Shown: positions 14,430-26,688 of the stretch, piece after piece
Layout: each line of letters opens with the position of its first letter
How positions within the stretch are numbered: the stretch's first letter is position 1
DNA from: Liolophura sinensis
Lineage: Eukaryota; Mollusca; Polyplacophora; Chitonida; Chitonidae
Length of the DNA stretch: 64,000 nt
Assembly (NCBI RefSeq): GCF_032854445.1
Contig: NC_088306.1
Span: forward strand, 13,203,386 to 13,267,385
Reading direction: 5' to 3'
Notes under the pieces: model-generated
What the model was told of the DNA's origin: nothing
What the model saw: only the letters and a program-made list of their open reading frames with translations
The model's database searches: none
Program-made: the position numbers and the translations under genes

Positions 14430-15703
14430 AATGTACTCTGAGAGTAAGCAGTGGGATGGAGGACCATAGGGATGGTTATAGACACGTACACTGGGAGTAA
14501 GCTGTGGGATGGAGGACTGTGGTCATGGTTATAGACACGTACACTGGGAGTAAGCTGTGGGATGGAGGACTGTGGTCATGGTTGTAGACATGTACACTGG
14601 GAGTAAGCTGTGGAATGGAGGACTGTGGTCATGGATATAGACAGGTACACTGGGAGTAAGCTGTAGGATGGAGGACTGTGGTCATGGTTATAGACAGGTA
14701 CACTGGGAGTAAGCTGTGGGATGGAGGACTGTGGTCATGGATATAGACAGGTACACTGTGAGTAAGCTGTGGGATGGAGGGCTGGGGTCTTGGTTGTTGG
14801 CATGTACACTGGGAGTAAGATGTAGGATGGAGGACTGTGGTCATGGATATAGACAGGTACATTGGGAGTAAGCTGTGGGATGGAGGGCTGTGGTCATGGA
14901 TATAGACAGGTACACTGGGAGTAAGCTGTGGGATGGAGGACTGTGGTCATGGTTATAGACACGTACACTGGGAGTAAGCTGTGGGATGAAGGACTGTGGT
15001 CATGGTTATAGACAGGTACACTGGGAGTAAGCTGTGGGATGGAGGGCTATGGTCATGGTTGTTGGCATGTACACTGGGAGTAAGCTGTGGGATGGAGGAC
15101 TGTGGTCATGGTTATAGACACGTACACTGGGAGTAAGCTGTGGGATGGAGGGCTGTGGTCATGGATATAGACAGGTACACTGGGAGTAAGTTGTGGGGTG
15201 GAGGACTGTGGTCATGGATATAGACAGGTACACTGGGAGTAAGCTGTAGGATGGAGGACTGTGGTCATGGTTATAGACAGGTACACTGGGAGTAAGCTGT
15301 GGGATGGAGGGCTGTGGTCATGGTTGTTGGCATGTACACTGGGAGTAAGCTGTGGGATGGAGGGCTGTGGTCATGGTTATAGACACGTACACTGGGAGTA
15401 AGCTGTGGGATGGAGGGCTGTGGTCATGGATATAGACAGGTACACTGGGAGTAAGCTGTGGGATGGAGGACTGTGGTCATGGTTATAGACACGTACACTG
15501 GGAGTAAGCTGTGGGATGGAGGGCTGTGGTCATGGATATAGACAGGTACACTGGGAGTAAGTTGTGGGGTGGAGCACTGTGGTCATGGATATAGATACGT
15601 ACACTGGGAGTAAGCTGTGGGATGGAGGACTGTGGTCACGGATAGACAGATACACTGGGAGTAAGCTGTGGGATGGATGGCTGTGGGCTTAGTTACTAGA
15701 TAG
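14430..15703. repeat. 53 bp minisatellite, about 24 copies
   Basis: The unit holds GTACACTGGGAGTAAGCTGT then GGGATGGAGGACTGTGGTCA. A variant with GGTTGTTGGCATGTACACTG recurs near 14790, 15058 and 15323, about five units (265 bp) apart, indicating a higher-order repeat. Confidence 0.97.
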
Positions 15704-17624
15704 TACAGCCACACATGTGCCATCTATCACTTATTAATTTTGTCATTAAGGTCCCATGTACAGTGAGAACAAAGAATTCAAGGTTAATGTGAAGTAATTT
15801 GTTGTTGTGATCAATTGATTCAGTTTACATGCATGATCTACCTAATATCCAGTAAATACATACACATATATTATTTCATACTTCATTCCTACACCTTAGA
15901 TTGGTCAATCCTTAACAGATCCATTGAAAGATTGGAAAATTACATGTAGGAAAGTAGGAATGATAACATGTTCTGGTTTGTTTATTCATTCTAGCTTTAC
16001 TGTACCTGATGTAACTTCATACATGTACATAACTTTAGGTGCATGCATTGTACCAGCAGAAACTTGAGCCCCCTTTTGCTTGTTATTTCCCATCCCCTAT
16101 TGCTTGTTGTATATGAAGTATATGTACTTCCTCGAGTATTATCTACTCTTCTTGAAGTTATGTACAGACAGAAAGTTAGAGAACAGTATGTGCTTTACAT
16201 ATCCTTTATATACTGTTCACTGCAAAATCGTAGTTTTTTGCACTGTTTTAGATTTTGGCCTTTCACCACTTGTTTTCAAAATTTTTTCCATGTTATATGT
16301 GGTGCATTTTTGTGTAATCAAAACCTGCTAAAATGGCAAACACTGCATTTACAGAATTTAGGTGTATCTGAGATAGAACTGAGGTACATATAGGCAAGGT
16401 GGATGTATACTGTTTTCACTTTTATTTTGATAGATAACAAGCTCAAAACACTTGAGTATCGATTGTATAAATTTTAAATAACTTTTAGTAAGTTTGTAAT
16501 CGGATGCTGGTCTTTGTTGACAGTGTCTGTAAACCTCAGCTGACTTACAACAACAATACAATACACTTACATGAGGCTGTCTAACTGCTTGATCAAAATT
16601 TAGTGCTACTCCTTTTCTAAAGACAAAAAGGTTTAAATTTATTCATGAATATCATCTTAATACCTTTAATGGATACTTTGATCAATGATAACATTTACTG
16701 AAGATTTGGAATAACAGCATGAAAACCTTCCATTGTCAGTGATGATTATTTTATCTGAATGTGCATTCTGGGACATGTTGATCATTTGTTGAACTTCTAT
16801 CACTGTGACTTAAATATATAACCTTGACCTTTTGCCCTTCTGTCAGTTGTGTTCAAAGGTATAAATGTGATCACAACCATGTATCATTCAGTCTAGAAAA
16901 TTTCCAAAACAGGCACATGTTAATCTCATTTTGAGTAGGAAGCAGTAATGAATGTGAATATTGTCAAAGACAATGTCTTACAGGCCAATGAACAAAAATG
17001 TGCAGACCTTTGACCCAATTTCTCTAATTATAATTGGGCTGATTTGGCTTTGCTACATGTGCAAAACTTCTCTCAAAAGTTCATAGCCATTTCAGACAAT
17101 TTTTAAGTCCCAGTGGCATCAATTCACCAAAAAGTCCAGGAAACCAGATTAATATTGTGCTTAGCACAAATGAACTTTGACCTACTTTAATTGTCATGTC
17201 AGATTTCATACTTTTAGTGTGTAATCAAAACTGTTGTGAACCCTATTAACTCTTCATGCAAGGTCAGTGATCATTGGCTGATCGCCCCGACTTGATTAAA
17301 GTGTCTTCATTGACTTGCATGCTAAAGGTCAGAGTTGGTATATTTTGCTTCTGATATATATCCATAAAACTGCTGAGCCATATAGTCATGAAGTTATTAA
17401 GGAGTTAATACATACATGCTTTGACAGGTGTCTTCACAGAAGTGCCGTCAGTTGCATTTTACTGACCTATATAATTCTCCGTTCAAATTAACTCCTTAAT
17501 TTACTTTTGCGGACTAGCTACATTAGCGCAAGAATTACTGGGCATCAGTGTTTCCATTTTGAGTATATCAGAACTGAGTGGAAATATGGAGATGCTGCAT
17601 CATGTTTTCATTGGTTTATTTCAG
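15704..17624. other. Non-coding sequence upstream of the first accepted exon
   Basis: No exon, repeat family or promoter could be supported. This is presumably intron of the membrane-protein gene, since the exon at 17625 is internal. Confidence 0.45.
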
Positions 17625-17780
17625 ACAAAGATGCACTTCAGGATTTCAGAATCGCACAGTGACCTGCAGATGACCTTGAACACCAGTGGTACAGTTGAGG
17701 AGATAGTTAACAATGTCAGGCTTTCATATACCATCCAAGAGGAGGAAAATGACACTGTGGTACAAGTTACAATCATTCAG
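17625..17780 (+). CDS. Internal exon, extracellular part of a single-pass membrane protein
   Basis: The exon is 156 bp (52 codons), phase 0 at both ends. It follows a good acceptor (ttggtttatttcag) and is followed by a strong donor (gtgagt). Only one of the three frames is open. The translation begins TKMHFRISESHSDLQ, ends VVQVTIIQ, and holds two N-glycosylation sequons (NTS and NDT) and no cysteine, which suits a beta-rich ectodomain. I do not recognise the family. Its phase-0 end joins in frame to the transmembrane exon at 27695, either directly or through the candidate exon at 18629. That places it just outside the membrane. Upstream exons were not found with confidence. The exon call rests on splice signals and frame; the function is unknown. 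Confidence 0.62.
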
Positions 17781-18628
17781 GTGAGTACATGGACATGCGT
17801 GTAATATATATTTGTATTAATTTTCTTATAATGTTGGAGAGGATTTTGTGATAATTAAAGGAGCAGAAAAATATCAATCAAATACTATTGAAAAGAGTAT
17901 GCATTTCCTTGCAGGTGCATGCCATAAAAAATTCTAATATCTACCTCAAGTTGATAAATTATGAATAAAGTCATCGCCAATATCTGCTTTGGGCAACTCC
18001 GTTTTGCCTAAGAACTAGTCCTGAAGTCTTCTGTGTCAGGAGGAGAATTGCCGTCGGAAACTGCCGAAGTGCAGTTCATACATTTCCGATAGAACTCTTC
18101 TTCCTAGAAGGTAGCGAACAGTACAGTTTGTTTTTCGCCTGACAATCGAGAAACTGAAATGTTGGATGTAGGTTCCGAGTTTACACGAACAAGCTGGCAG
18201 TTTTAATGACTCTCATCGGCTGAGAGGCAACACACCCCCAGCATAAATTACAGGGTGTTAAAAATCGAGGACACCATGAACTCAGTGATTTATGCCAGCT
18301 TTGCCGTTCTCAGGTTTTATGTGTATGGTGAGGAAAAATCGCAAAATTATGCAGCAGGCACCACCAGATAGAAAAAATGTGCTCTTTTCAGCCTATAATG
18401 TCATGTTTTTAAGTTTTCTTCTCCTTTAAATTTAAAGAAATTTAAATCATTAAACATGCACTCATAATCACAAAATGTACATTAACTGAACAAGTTTATT
18501 TAATTTCCAACAAAGATATAATGCTCATTGTAACACTGAAAAATGTATCTTAGTCAGCTGTTTTAGTGTAGTACATTGATTAGGTGTTCATGCATTATGA
18601 GTGATTGATTTGTTTCTAATACTGCCAG

Positions 18629-18739
18629 TGTTCATGTATAAATCAGTTTACGCTGATAATGAAATTATTGCAAACAAATTATGGCAATCGCAAGTTGCCT
18701 TTGGCTGGACTTATGGATCGTGGAAGATCTGCACAAACT
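18629..18739 (+). CDS. Candidate internal exon (111 bp, phase 0-0)
   Basis: A pyrimidine-rich acceptor (tttctaatactgccag) and a consensus donor (gtaagt) enclose exactly 37 codons. In phase 0 the frame is open and starts CSCINQFTLIMKLLQ. It would insert without a frame change between the exons at 17625 and 27695, so it could be a cassette exon. A second frame is also open (VFMYKSVYADNEII...), but it leaves a phase that does not fit the transmembrane exon. The peptide has no recognisable domain. The splice sites are better evidence than the protein sequence. Confidence 0.35.
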
Positions 18740-19094
18740 GTAAGTTATTATGTGTCGGTATGTTATTAGGAGACATGGAGCCTTATTAGGCAGCAGAATT
18801 GGGCAGAATAAATGTAATCCTTAATAATATTCATTCAGCCTCAGTGGAGAATTATATCACAAACTTTGTTTATACACATATATATTGTACATTATCTGTT
18901 AATAACGGGCTGCCCAGAATGCAGAAACCTCAAAGCAAGTTATGCTTTATACTTCCGAATCACCTGTATATGAGTCTGAGGTATGTGTATTCTTCCAGCA
19001 GATAATATCTGCATGAAGCATATTTTGTACATGTAAATGGATCTTATCTTGTAGAGGTTTACACATAAATCTTGCAATGTAGATTTATGAATCT

Positions 19095-19418
19095 TGTCCT
19101 GGAGAGGTTTGTATGAGATCTGCCCTCTCAGGGGTTTATATGTGAATCTGGCCACTCAGGGGTTTATATGTGAATCTGGCCACTAAGGGGTTCATATGTG
19201 AAACTGGCCAATCAGGGGTTTATATGTGAATCTGGCCAGTCAGGGGTTTATATGTGAATCTGGCCAGTCAGGGGTTTATATGTGAATCTGGCCACTCAGG
19301 GGTTTATATGTGAATCTGGCCACTCAGGGGTTCATATGTGAATCTGGCCAATCAGGGGTTTATATGTGAATCTGGCCAGCCAGGGGTTTATATGTGAATC
19401 TGGCCACTCAGGAGTTTT
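19095..19418. repeat. 28 bp minisatellite, about 11 copies
   Basis: The unit GGGGTTTATATGTGAATCTG plus GCCACTCA is tandem, with degenerate leading copies from about 19095. It lies in the intron between candidate exons at 18629 and 27112. Confidence 0.95.
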
Positions 19419-19608
19419 AACAGTACAAGAATCTTGCTGCCACATATGCAGAGGGTGAGACATGACTCTTTGCTATGCAAAGGTTAACGAATAAATAAAG
19501 TTAAAATTAAACAGCACATTACACATCACATTATAGATCCTGCTCACACAATAGCCCCCTCATGCAGAACTAATGTGATCAATTCCACTGCCAGCTGGTG
19601 GATCAAAT

Positions 19609-19812
19609 TTATTTATTTATTTATGTGATTGGTGATTTAAGCTGTGAATATTTCCCTTATTCGGGCAGAGCCTGGGAGAAACCCACAGCCATGCACAGGT
19701 TGCTGGCAGACCTTCCCATATACAGCCTAAGAGGAAGCCAGTATGAGCTGGACTTAAAATCACAGTGACCGCATTGTTGGGAGGCTCCTGGGTCTTTGCG
19801 CCCTCTGGCATA
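19609..19812 (-). mobile_element. SINE family 1, diverged, 5'-truncated
   Basis: Retains TTTATTTATTTATGTGATTG, GGGCAGAGCCTGGGAGAAAC, AGGAAGCCAGTATGAGCTGG and GAGGCTCCTGGGTC. The block with CTTATACGAC and the tRNA head beyond TGGGTC are lost. Confidence 0.78.
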
Positions 19813-19909
19813 GAATATGTAGATTTCCAGGTATGAGTGTGGTTTCTTTAGTGTGACTGTGGCTATGGATGTCTTCACCTGAAAAATAGGTCATGACCAG
19901 ACATAACAG

Positions 19910-20540
19910 TCTGGTCACACTTGTGCTCACATACTATAGCCTGAAGTGGTCATGGATGTGTTCACGTAACACCTTGGTGGTCATGGATTTGTTTACATAC
20001 ATGTAGGGTTCTGGTCATGGATGTGTTTACATACATGTAGGGTTCTGGTCATGGATGTGTTCACATTACAGCTTGGTCATGGATATTGTCACATAATAGC
20101 CTGATCATGGATGTGTTCACGTAACGGCTTGGTCATGGATGTGTTCACATTACAGCTTGGTCATGGATATTGTCACATAATAGCCTGATCATGGATGTGT
20201 TCACGTAACGGCTTGGTCATGGATGTGTTCACATTACAGCTTGACCATGGATATTGTCACATAATAGCCTGATCATGTATGTGTTCACATAACGGCTTGG
20301 TCATTGATGTGTTCACATTACAGTCTGGCCGTGGACATGTTCATATAAGTCTGGTCATGAATATGTTTACATAACAGTCTAGTCGTGAATGTGTTCACAT
20401 TACAAGCTGGTCATGAATGTGTTCACTTAGCAGTCTGGTCATGGATGTGTTCACATAACAGCCTGGCTGTGGATATGTTCACATAACAGTCTGGTCGTGG
20501 ATGTGTTCACATAACAGTGTGGTGGTCTTGGATGTGATCA
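19910..20540. repeat. ~28 bp irregular minisatellite with ~83 bp higher-order unit
   Basis: The core is GGTCATGGATGTGTTCACAT plus AACAGCCT. A three-unit block including GGATATTGTCACATAATAGC is repeated three times between about 20060 and 20290. Confidence 0.92.
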
Positions 20541-20939
20541 TTTAAGAACACATTGCATGTGGAAATATTTTACTTGTGCAGGCGTCTCTCTTTGATATTG
20601 CAAGCCTGTCAGCACTAATATTGCATGCTAAAGGCGTTCTCACTAGGTGTATTGGAATTTTTTTGAAAGATTTTCAAGAGAGTGGGAAAAAACTTTATTT
20701 TTCAATTTAAATATCATATTGCTTGATATAAGAAATGGAGCAATACTAGCAAAATAGTATTGGTCTTAACAGGAAGGTTTGAATTGAAACTGAATGGTAT
20801 ATAGAGAGGATATTACGTCCTTGACAGAAAAATGTTTTTTTTTTTTTTTTTTTTTACGAAAGCATATGGTGAGGGCAGTATGTTGTTTAACTCCGCTACT
20901 GACCTATCCGATACCTATTTTCAATGCTCTGGCCTTGTC

Positions 20940-21026
20940 TTCCACCCAAGAACCGGACCATACTCATACATGAATGAATGATATATTCCTGACTACGGTG
21001 TTAAACCTCTATCAGATAAATAAAGT
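20940..21026 (+). mobile_element. Possible SINE 3' end remnant
   Basis: CTACGGTGTTAAACCTCTAT followed by CAGATAAATAAAG resembles the shared SINE 3' end and tail. Sequence upstream is not clearly SINE-like. Confidence 0.4.
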
Positions 21027-22111
21027 GCAATAGGAGATACTTTTGTGGAGATAAATCTCTATATTCTCTTCCCTTGGCTGTTCCATGGTTTACACCCATC
21101 ATCTTTTATCTCGCATGGTCAGCTTTTGGCCCAGAATAATTGGCACAGAGACATAAAGCCTGTTGCTTGTGATCTTCTGGGAGTTAAGCAACATGAACTG
21201 TCATTGAGAATCACCAACAAGCCCAATTCAATTTAGCAAGCGACACAAGATCTGACGATCAGGCCAGAAAAATCAATGGCTTGTCTATAAATTAGACACC
21301 AAGAACAACTCAGAAATTGTTTTTTAAGCCTCAGCGGGCAAGGTATCCAACATAATGTGGCATTTATAAGTAAGGAGTGTGAATCAGAAGAGAAACGTTC
21401 TGTGTTATGTTTGACAAAAAAACTTTCACCCAGACAAACATTTTTTCTCCTGGGAACTGTCATGAACTTTGACTTATGGAAACCTGTTTTTGCCAACAAC
21501 TTTTATTGCACATAACAACAGGACATAAAAAAATCGCAAAAGACAGATATCAATCAACCTAAGTGTGTCTACATGTAAATTTATAAAGCAAGTTCACCTT
21601 TCTCTGTGTATCGATTTGGAAGCCATATGTCAACATATTTTAGTACTGTAAGCAGGGACCAAGGAACAGTGGAAACTGTAGGGGCTGGGGTGTAAGTGAC
21701 GGATGTTGATGAATTGTTAACCATGTTATTCTACAGACATGTTCACGTACAAGAGTGGTGGAGTTTTCACATGCTACAAACAGGGCCCGACTGGAACGAG
21801 GCACAGTTATTACGACCATGCAATGTTCAGTAGAGCCTTCAAGCACAGATTTATCACATTTTACACATGGTTAACAGCTAGGCAGAAATTTCGTTTCATC
21901 TTGAAAATTTCACAGAATATGAATTTTATTGAAAAAATTGAAATGCACACTTACCTTTGTACATGCATCAAGTTACAGATTGAAAGTTATTAAAATGCTT
22001 ACAGTTATTTTTCCAGTGGAGCTTGTCTATATTTGCCTGAGTATATGGACTTAACACTTAACACTGCTATACATGTGTAGATGAGTGGTTTGAGTGGTTT
22101 TGTGTTGCCAC
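21027..22111. other. Non-coding, presumably intronic
   Basis: Unique sequence. A minus strand GTAAGT-type donor (ACTTAC at about 21951) has no open upstream exon, so it was not called. Confidence 0.4.
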
Positions 22112-22602
22112 ACCACATTGACTGATAACCGTACCACATTGACTGATAACCACACCACGTTGACTGATAACCCACACCACATTGACTGATAACTGTACCA
22201 CATTGACTGATAACCGCACCACATTGACTGATAACCGCACCACATTGATTGATAACCACACTGCATTGACTGATAACCATACTGCATTGATTGATAACCA
22301 CACTGCATTGACTGATAACCGCACCACATTGACTGATAACCGCACCACATTGATTGATAACCACACTGCATTGTCTGATAACCACACCGCATTGACTGAT
22401 AAGCACACCGCATTGACTGATAAGCACACCACATTGACTGATAACCACACCGCATTGATTGATAACCGCACCACATTGACTGATAACCACACCGCATTGA
22501 TTGATAACCACACCGCATTGTCTGATAACCACACCACATTGACTGATAACCACACCGCATTGATTGATAACCACACCTCATTGTCTGATAACCACACCGC
22601 AT
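22112..22602. repeat. 21 bp minisatellite, about 23 copies
   Basis: The unit CACATTGACTGATAACCACA plus C is tandem. The 21 bp period explains the long overlapping ORFs on both strands. Copies vary at GACTGA/GATTGA/GTCTGA. Confidence 0.97.
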
Positions 22603-23403
22603 AAAATGTCAAAAAAATTGTTTTTTTTTTGTCAGCTTGTTTAACATGTAGAATACAACACTCAACTGACATAATTCATCCAAGCTACCAGCTGTGTTTT
22701 ATGCAGAAACCCAGTTGATTTTTAAATTTTCTTACAGCTTTTAACAGAATGCAAGAAGAAAAAGAGTTATTGGCTAAAAGAGTTATTTAGCAAATATCCT
22801 GGGCTTTCTCATTAATCAGTCAACAGAACTAAAATTCATGAAGTACATGTTTAGTGTTCTTTAAAACAGAGTTTGAATTTGTCATAAAGGATATCCAGTT
22901 AAGCCATGAAGATGCATGCATTTATAAGTATTTTTCTTTTGAGGTGAGATATAGAGACAAATTACCAGTTGAATTCACTTGTCCTTTGAGCTCATTTCCA
23001 TGTCAGTCAATACTATATGGTTTGCATTATTGTGGAACACATCCCTATTTTATGCAGCCTCATATGTTTGCACGAGAGGGGTTATTGCAGATTGTAAAAA
23101 GCTGTGTAATGTTTTAGCATTTTTGTCCTTCCCTGGCTCATTCACTGTGAAGATCTGTGGCCAAGTGAAGTTGTTAACCTAAATTAACTCACCTAAGAAA
23201 GAGCATTTATATAGTTTAATAATTACGGGTCATATACTTCTGAGCTGAAATTTATGTATATATTTTTCGTGTAGAATCTAAAATCTCAATGCACTTTCTA
23301 AGATCAGTAGGTCTCTCCGAATCAGCTCAGTCAGCTCAGAATCAGTTCAGAAAATGTGGCTGAACTCACTGAGAACTGAGGCTTACAGATGCACATGTAC
23401 CTG

Positions 23404-23715
23404 TATTATGTATTTATTTATTTATTTGACTCAAGAATTCTCAAGTTTTATGAGTGAAGGACACTAGTGTGCTTAGGCTAAACTACCCTCCTTTGGGCAG
23501 TTACTGATGAATTTTTTGTGCCATACATGTATGCATGTCAAGTAAGTATACACACTGTATTGGTGGAAGACAGGTGATCTGCGCTGACTGTGCAAATGAC
23601 CACATAAGTGTTGGAGGCTTATATCTTCATCAAGGCAGTGAGAGCTGCGGAAACCACAAATTGCGAGGGATTGAAAGGCAAGCACATTAACCTCTCTGCC
23701 ATGTCCCACTCTCAT
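23404..23715 (-). mobile_element. Possible third SINE family, diverged
   Basis: The + strand opens with TATGTATTTATTTATTTATT, an A+T tail in reverse. At the other end the minus strand reads a tRNA-like head, GGCAGAGAGGTTAATGTGCT followed by TTTCAATCCC, spaced as A and B boxes. The body does not match family 1 or 2. A single copy in the window makes this tentative. Confidence 0.42.
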
Positions 23716-25649
23716 GAACAGTCACTCATTCTTACAGTTACATGCAGGTGTACTAGCACACTGCACCATGAGCTACAAGTATGCATGCATGTTTCTTCAT
23801 GATAAGAAGTTGTTGTTCATGTTTTTAGGCAGTGATTCAGTTGGATGAGAAACTTCCATGCTTAACATCAGTAAAGTGGATTTACAGTAGGAAGAACAAT
23901 TAAGGACAGGATGAAAATCAGGATATAGGATTTTTTGGGCTGAATGGATAAAAACATAGATTTCTATTTCTCAGAAACTTTCATCTGGGGGTTAATCAAT
24001 GTTGAAAAGTGTGATTGTAATAAACGAGCGTTTTTTCTGCGCGGGTGAAAGTGCCGTGAAAATAGCTTGTGAAGGAGAATCGATGAGTGTGGAAATAGCA
24101 TGATATTCCTCCTGATATATTGATCTTTGTACTGTAACACCTCATCATAAAGCAAAATCCCATGCCTCGCACATTAATCTGATGCGGCCGCAACAAAGAG
24201 GCTGTATGGTTGCAGAGAGAGGCTATCCATGTGTAACGGAGGAGGGACAGTCCTGGCCGCCGATACGTAATCATCTCTCTCAATCATGTGGAAAATGACA
24301 GTGAGGCGGCCCATCTTCGTGTAGAAAGTTATTTGTGTGTCGGCACGACCTCGTAGGGACATGGTCTCCTGAATCACTGAGTACAAACATATTATTACCC
24401 TGTTTACCTCTGAGTTATGAGCTGAAAATGTTGTGAGCGCTTTACCGCTTGCAGATGGCATTATAAACCATTGCTGTGGTGTGCACTGATGGTGTTTGCA
24501 TATAGAACAACCCAGACATGATTGTGAGTTGGGGGAGTAGGAAGGAGGGGTGAAAGCTGTGAAATTGGAGAAATCCTTCCCAGTGAATTGGATAAGTCTC
24601 TTTATACCTGCTGGGTAGGATTGCAGATAAAAAAAGAAAATGAATGAAGATGTGAACAATGAAGCTGCCAAAAAATTGATTTCCAACCAGAAAAATTTAC
24701 GATGCCAAACTGGCAAAGTAGCTTTAAGTGAAGAAATACTGACTAATAAAAATTAGGGCGTGAGATGCCAACGGTAATGGGATAATTAAAACCATGACAT
24801 TTTGTCATGGCAATCCAACAAAATACCAGAGTAATTCAGGGTGCCATTTGCTGATGTCCTACTTAGATTACTGTGGTGAAGTCCCCCTGAGAATTGAGGC
24901 AACCAGCAGAAAATAATGGAGCTATATTTTATTGGATAATATTATTTTGTGCATGGCCGTGTCATTCCTAAATCACGATATATCATTCGATAATGTTTTT
25001 TTCGTCTATCTGTGGCCGAAAAATGTATCCTTCCATTCATCTTTTCACAGAAGGCATCATTCATACAGTTTATCCTATCTTGAAAAAGAACGATGAAAAA
25101 AAAAACCCGTTCGCAACAGAACAGGTCCGTGTGATGGAAACATTAGAGTTTTGAAAAATCGTAATATTATTCACATTTGAATAATTGTCAGACAAAAGTT
25201 TTTATGAAATTATGTTTACAGATTTTGTAGTTCAAAGAATATAATGAGATTAGTGTAAAAGGCTGTTTTAATATTGCCCATATTTCACACTCAGTGTAAA
25301 ATGCGTTGTTTTGATATGTTATTGTGTGTCCCATTTTATGAAACATACATGTACAGTCATTGCCTATTTGGATTGTGAAATCCCTGCCATACTTAGTGTG
25401 CTCAAGGAGACCCAGATTACAGAGTAAGACTACAGTGTTTTCTGCAGTAACACAGTCTTGGGTGTTTGTGTACTGCGGTATGTATACAAATGTATTTATG
25501 AGCACAAACATACATACACTGTAAAGTACTACAGATTAGAACAGTGGCTCAGTTACATCATTTTGATCTCCAATGTCAAAGTCAAGAAGATTTACTTTTT
25601 GCTGATCACCCAACTGATTTGGGTTTATATTCATGTGTAAAAGTACATG
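23716..25649. other. Unique high-complexity intronic sequence
   Basis: The stretch about 24.0-25.1 kb has moderate GC, lacks repeats and contains a 180-codon minus ORF (24174-24716) with no domain or splice logic. It may be a regulatory or conserved non-coding block. Confidence 0.4.
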
Positions 25650-25998
25650 TACATGTATATAAGCATACATGATCATGTACATGTATATAAGCATACATGA
25701 TCATGTAGAGGTATATAAGCATACATGATCAAGTAGATGCATATAAGCATACATGATCATGTAGATGTATATAAGCATACATGATCATGTAGATGTATAT
25801 AAGCATACATGATCATGTAGATGCATATAAGCATACATGATCATGTAGATGTATATAAGCATACATGATCATGTAGAGGTATATAAGCATACATGATCAT
25901 GTAGATTTATATAAGCATACATGATCATGTAGATGTATATAAGCATACATGATCATGTAGATTTATATAAGCATACATGATCATGCACATGTATATAA
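25650..25998. repeat. 28 bp minisatellite, about 12 copies
   Basis: The unit ATGTATATAAGCATACATGA plus TCATGTAG contains the palindromes TGATCA and CATG. The array ends at the SINE at 25999, and satellite-like units recur inside the palindrome arms beyond it. Confidence 0.97.
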
Positions 25999-26242
25999 TT
26001 TGATTTGATTTGATTGGTGTTTTTACGGTGTACTCAAGAATATTTCACTTATACGACAGCGTTCAGCATTATGGTGGGGGAAAACCCACGACCATCGGCA
26101 GGTTGCTTGCTAACCTTCCCACGTACGGCCGGAGAGGAAGCCAGCATGAGCTGGACTTGAACTCACAGCGACTGCATTGGTGAGAGACTCCTGGATCATT
26201 ACGCTGCGCTAGCGCGCTAACCAACTGAGCCACGGAGGCCCC
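25999..26242 (-). mobile_element. tRNA-derived SINE (family 1), left arm of a palindrome
   Basis: Read on the minus strand it has the tRNA-like head (A-box region around TGGCTCAGTTGG, B-box-like GAGTTCAAGTCC), a body and a 3' end matching CTTGAGTACACCGTAAAAAC, with a short TCAAAT tail. It lacks about 25 bases of the body present in other copies. Its head directly abuts the inverted arm at 26243, and its tail borders the 28 bp array. Confidence 0.9.
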
Positions 26243-26425
26243 ACATGTATATTAGCATACATGATCATGTACATGTGAACAGGGGTATAAGTAAACAAAA
26301 ATGATTGCAGCTTACATGTGCATTGAGCTATAACTGGAATGTGTTTACATACATAAGCTGCAATCATTTTTGTTTACTTATATCCCCGTTCACATGTACA
26401 TGATCATGTATGCTAATATACATGT
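26243..26425. repeat. Inverted repeat, 72 bp arms and 39 bp loop
   Basis: Arms 26243-26314 and 26354-26425 are reverse complements with only two clear mismatches. The outer part of each arm (ATATTAGCATACATGATCAT) matches the 28 bp satellite unit found at 25650-25998. The rest (GGGTATAAGTAAACAAAAAT and onward) is unique. Together with the two opposed SINEs this makes a palindrome of nearly 700 bp. Confidence 0.9.
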
Positions 26426-26688
26426 GGGGCCTCTGTGGCTCAGTTGGTTAACGCGCTAGCGCAGCATAATGACCTGGGAGCCTCTCACCAACGTGGTCAC
26501 TGTGAGTTCAAGTCCAGCTCATGTTGGCTTCCCCTCTACATGGGGAAGGTCTGGCAGCAACCTGCGGATGGTCGTGGGTTTACCCAGGCCCCTGCCCGGT
26601 TTCCTCGCACCATAATGCTGGCCGCCGTCGTATAAGTGAAATATTCTTGAATATGGCTTAAAACACCAATTAAATAAATTAATAATTC
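26426..26688 (+). mobile_element. SINE family 1, right arm of a palindrome
   Basis: A full-length + strand copy begins GGGGCCTCTGTGGCTCAG and ends AACACCAATTAAATAAATTA. It differs from its inverted partner at 25999-26242 by roughly 20 substitutions plus the body deletion in that partner, so the two are not a fresh inverted duplication. Confidence 0.9.

Noticed and set aside
21951-21957. Minus strand splice donors (21951, 33449, 52516)
   Set aside because: Each matches a donor consensus in reverse, but the sequence that should be exon has early stops or no acceptor.
22005-22672. ORFs of 140-201 codons on both strands
   Set aside because: Produced by the 21 bp minisatellite. Four overlapping frames are open, which is not how coding DNA behaves.
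24174-24716. 180-codon minus strand ORF
   Set aside because: No domain, no clear splice sites or promoter. A few ORFs of this size are expected by chance in 64 kb.
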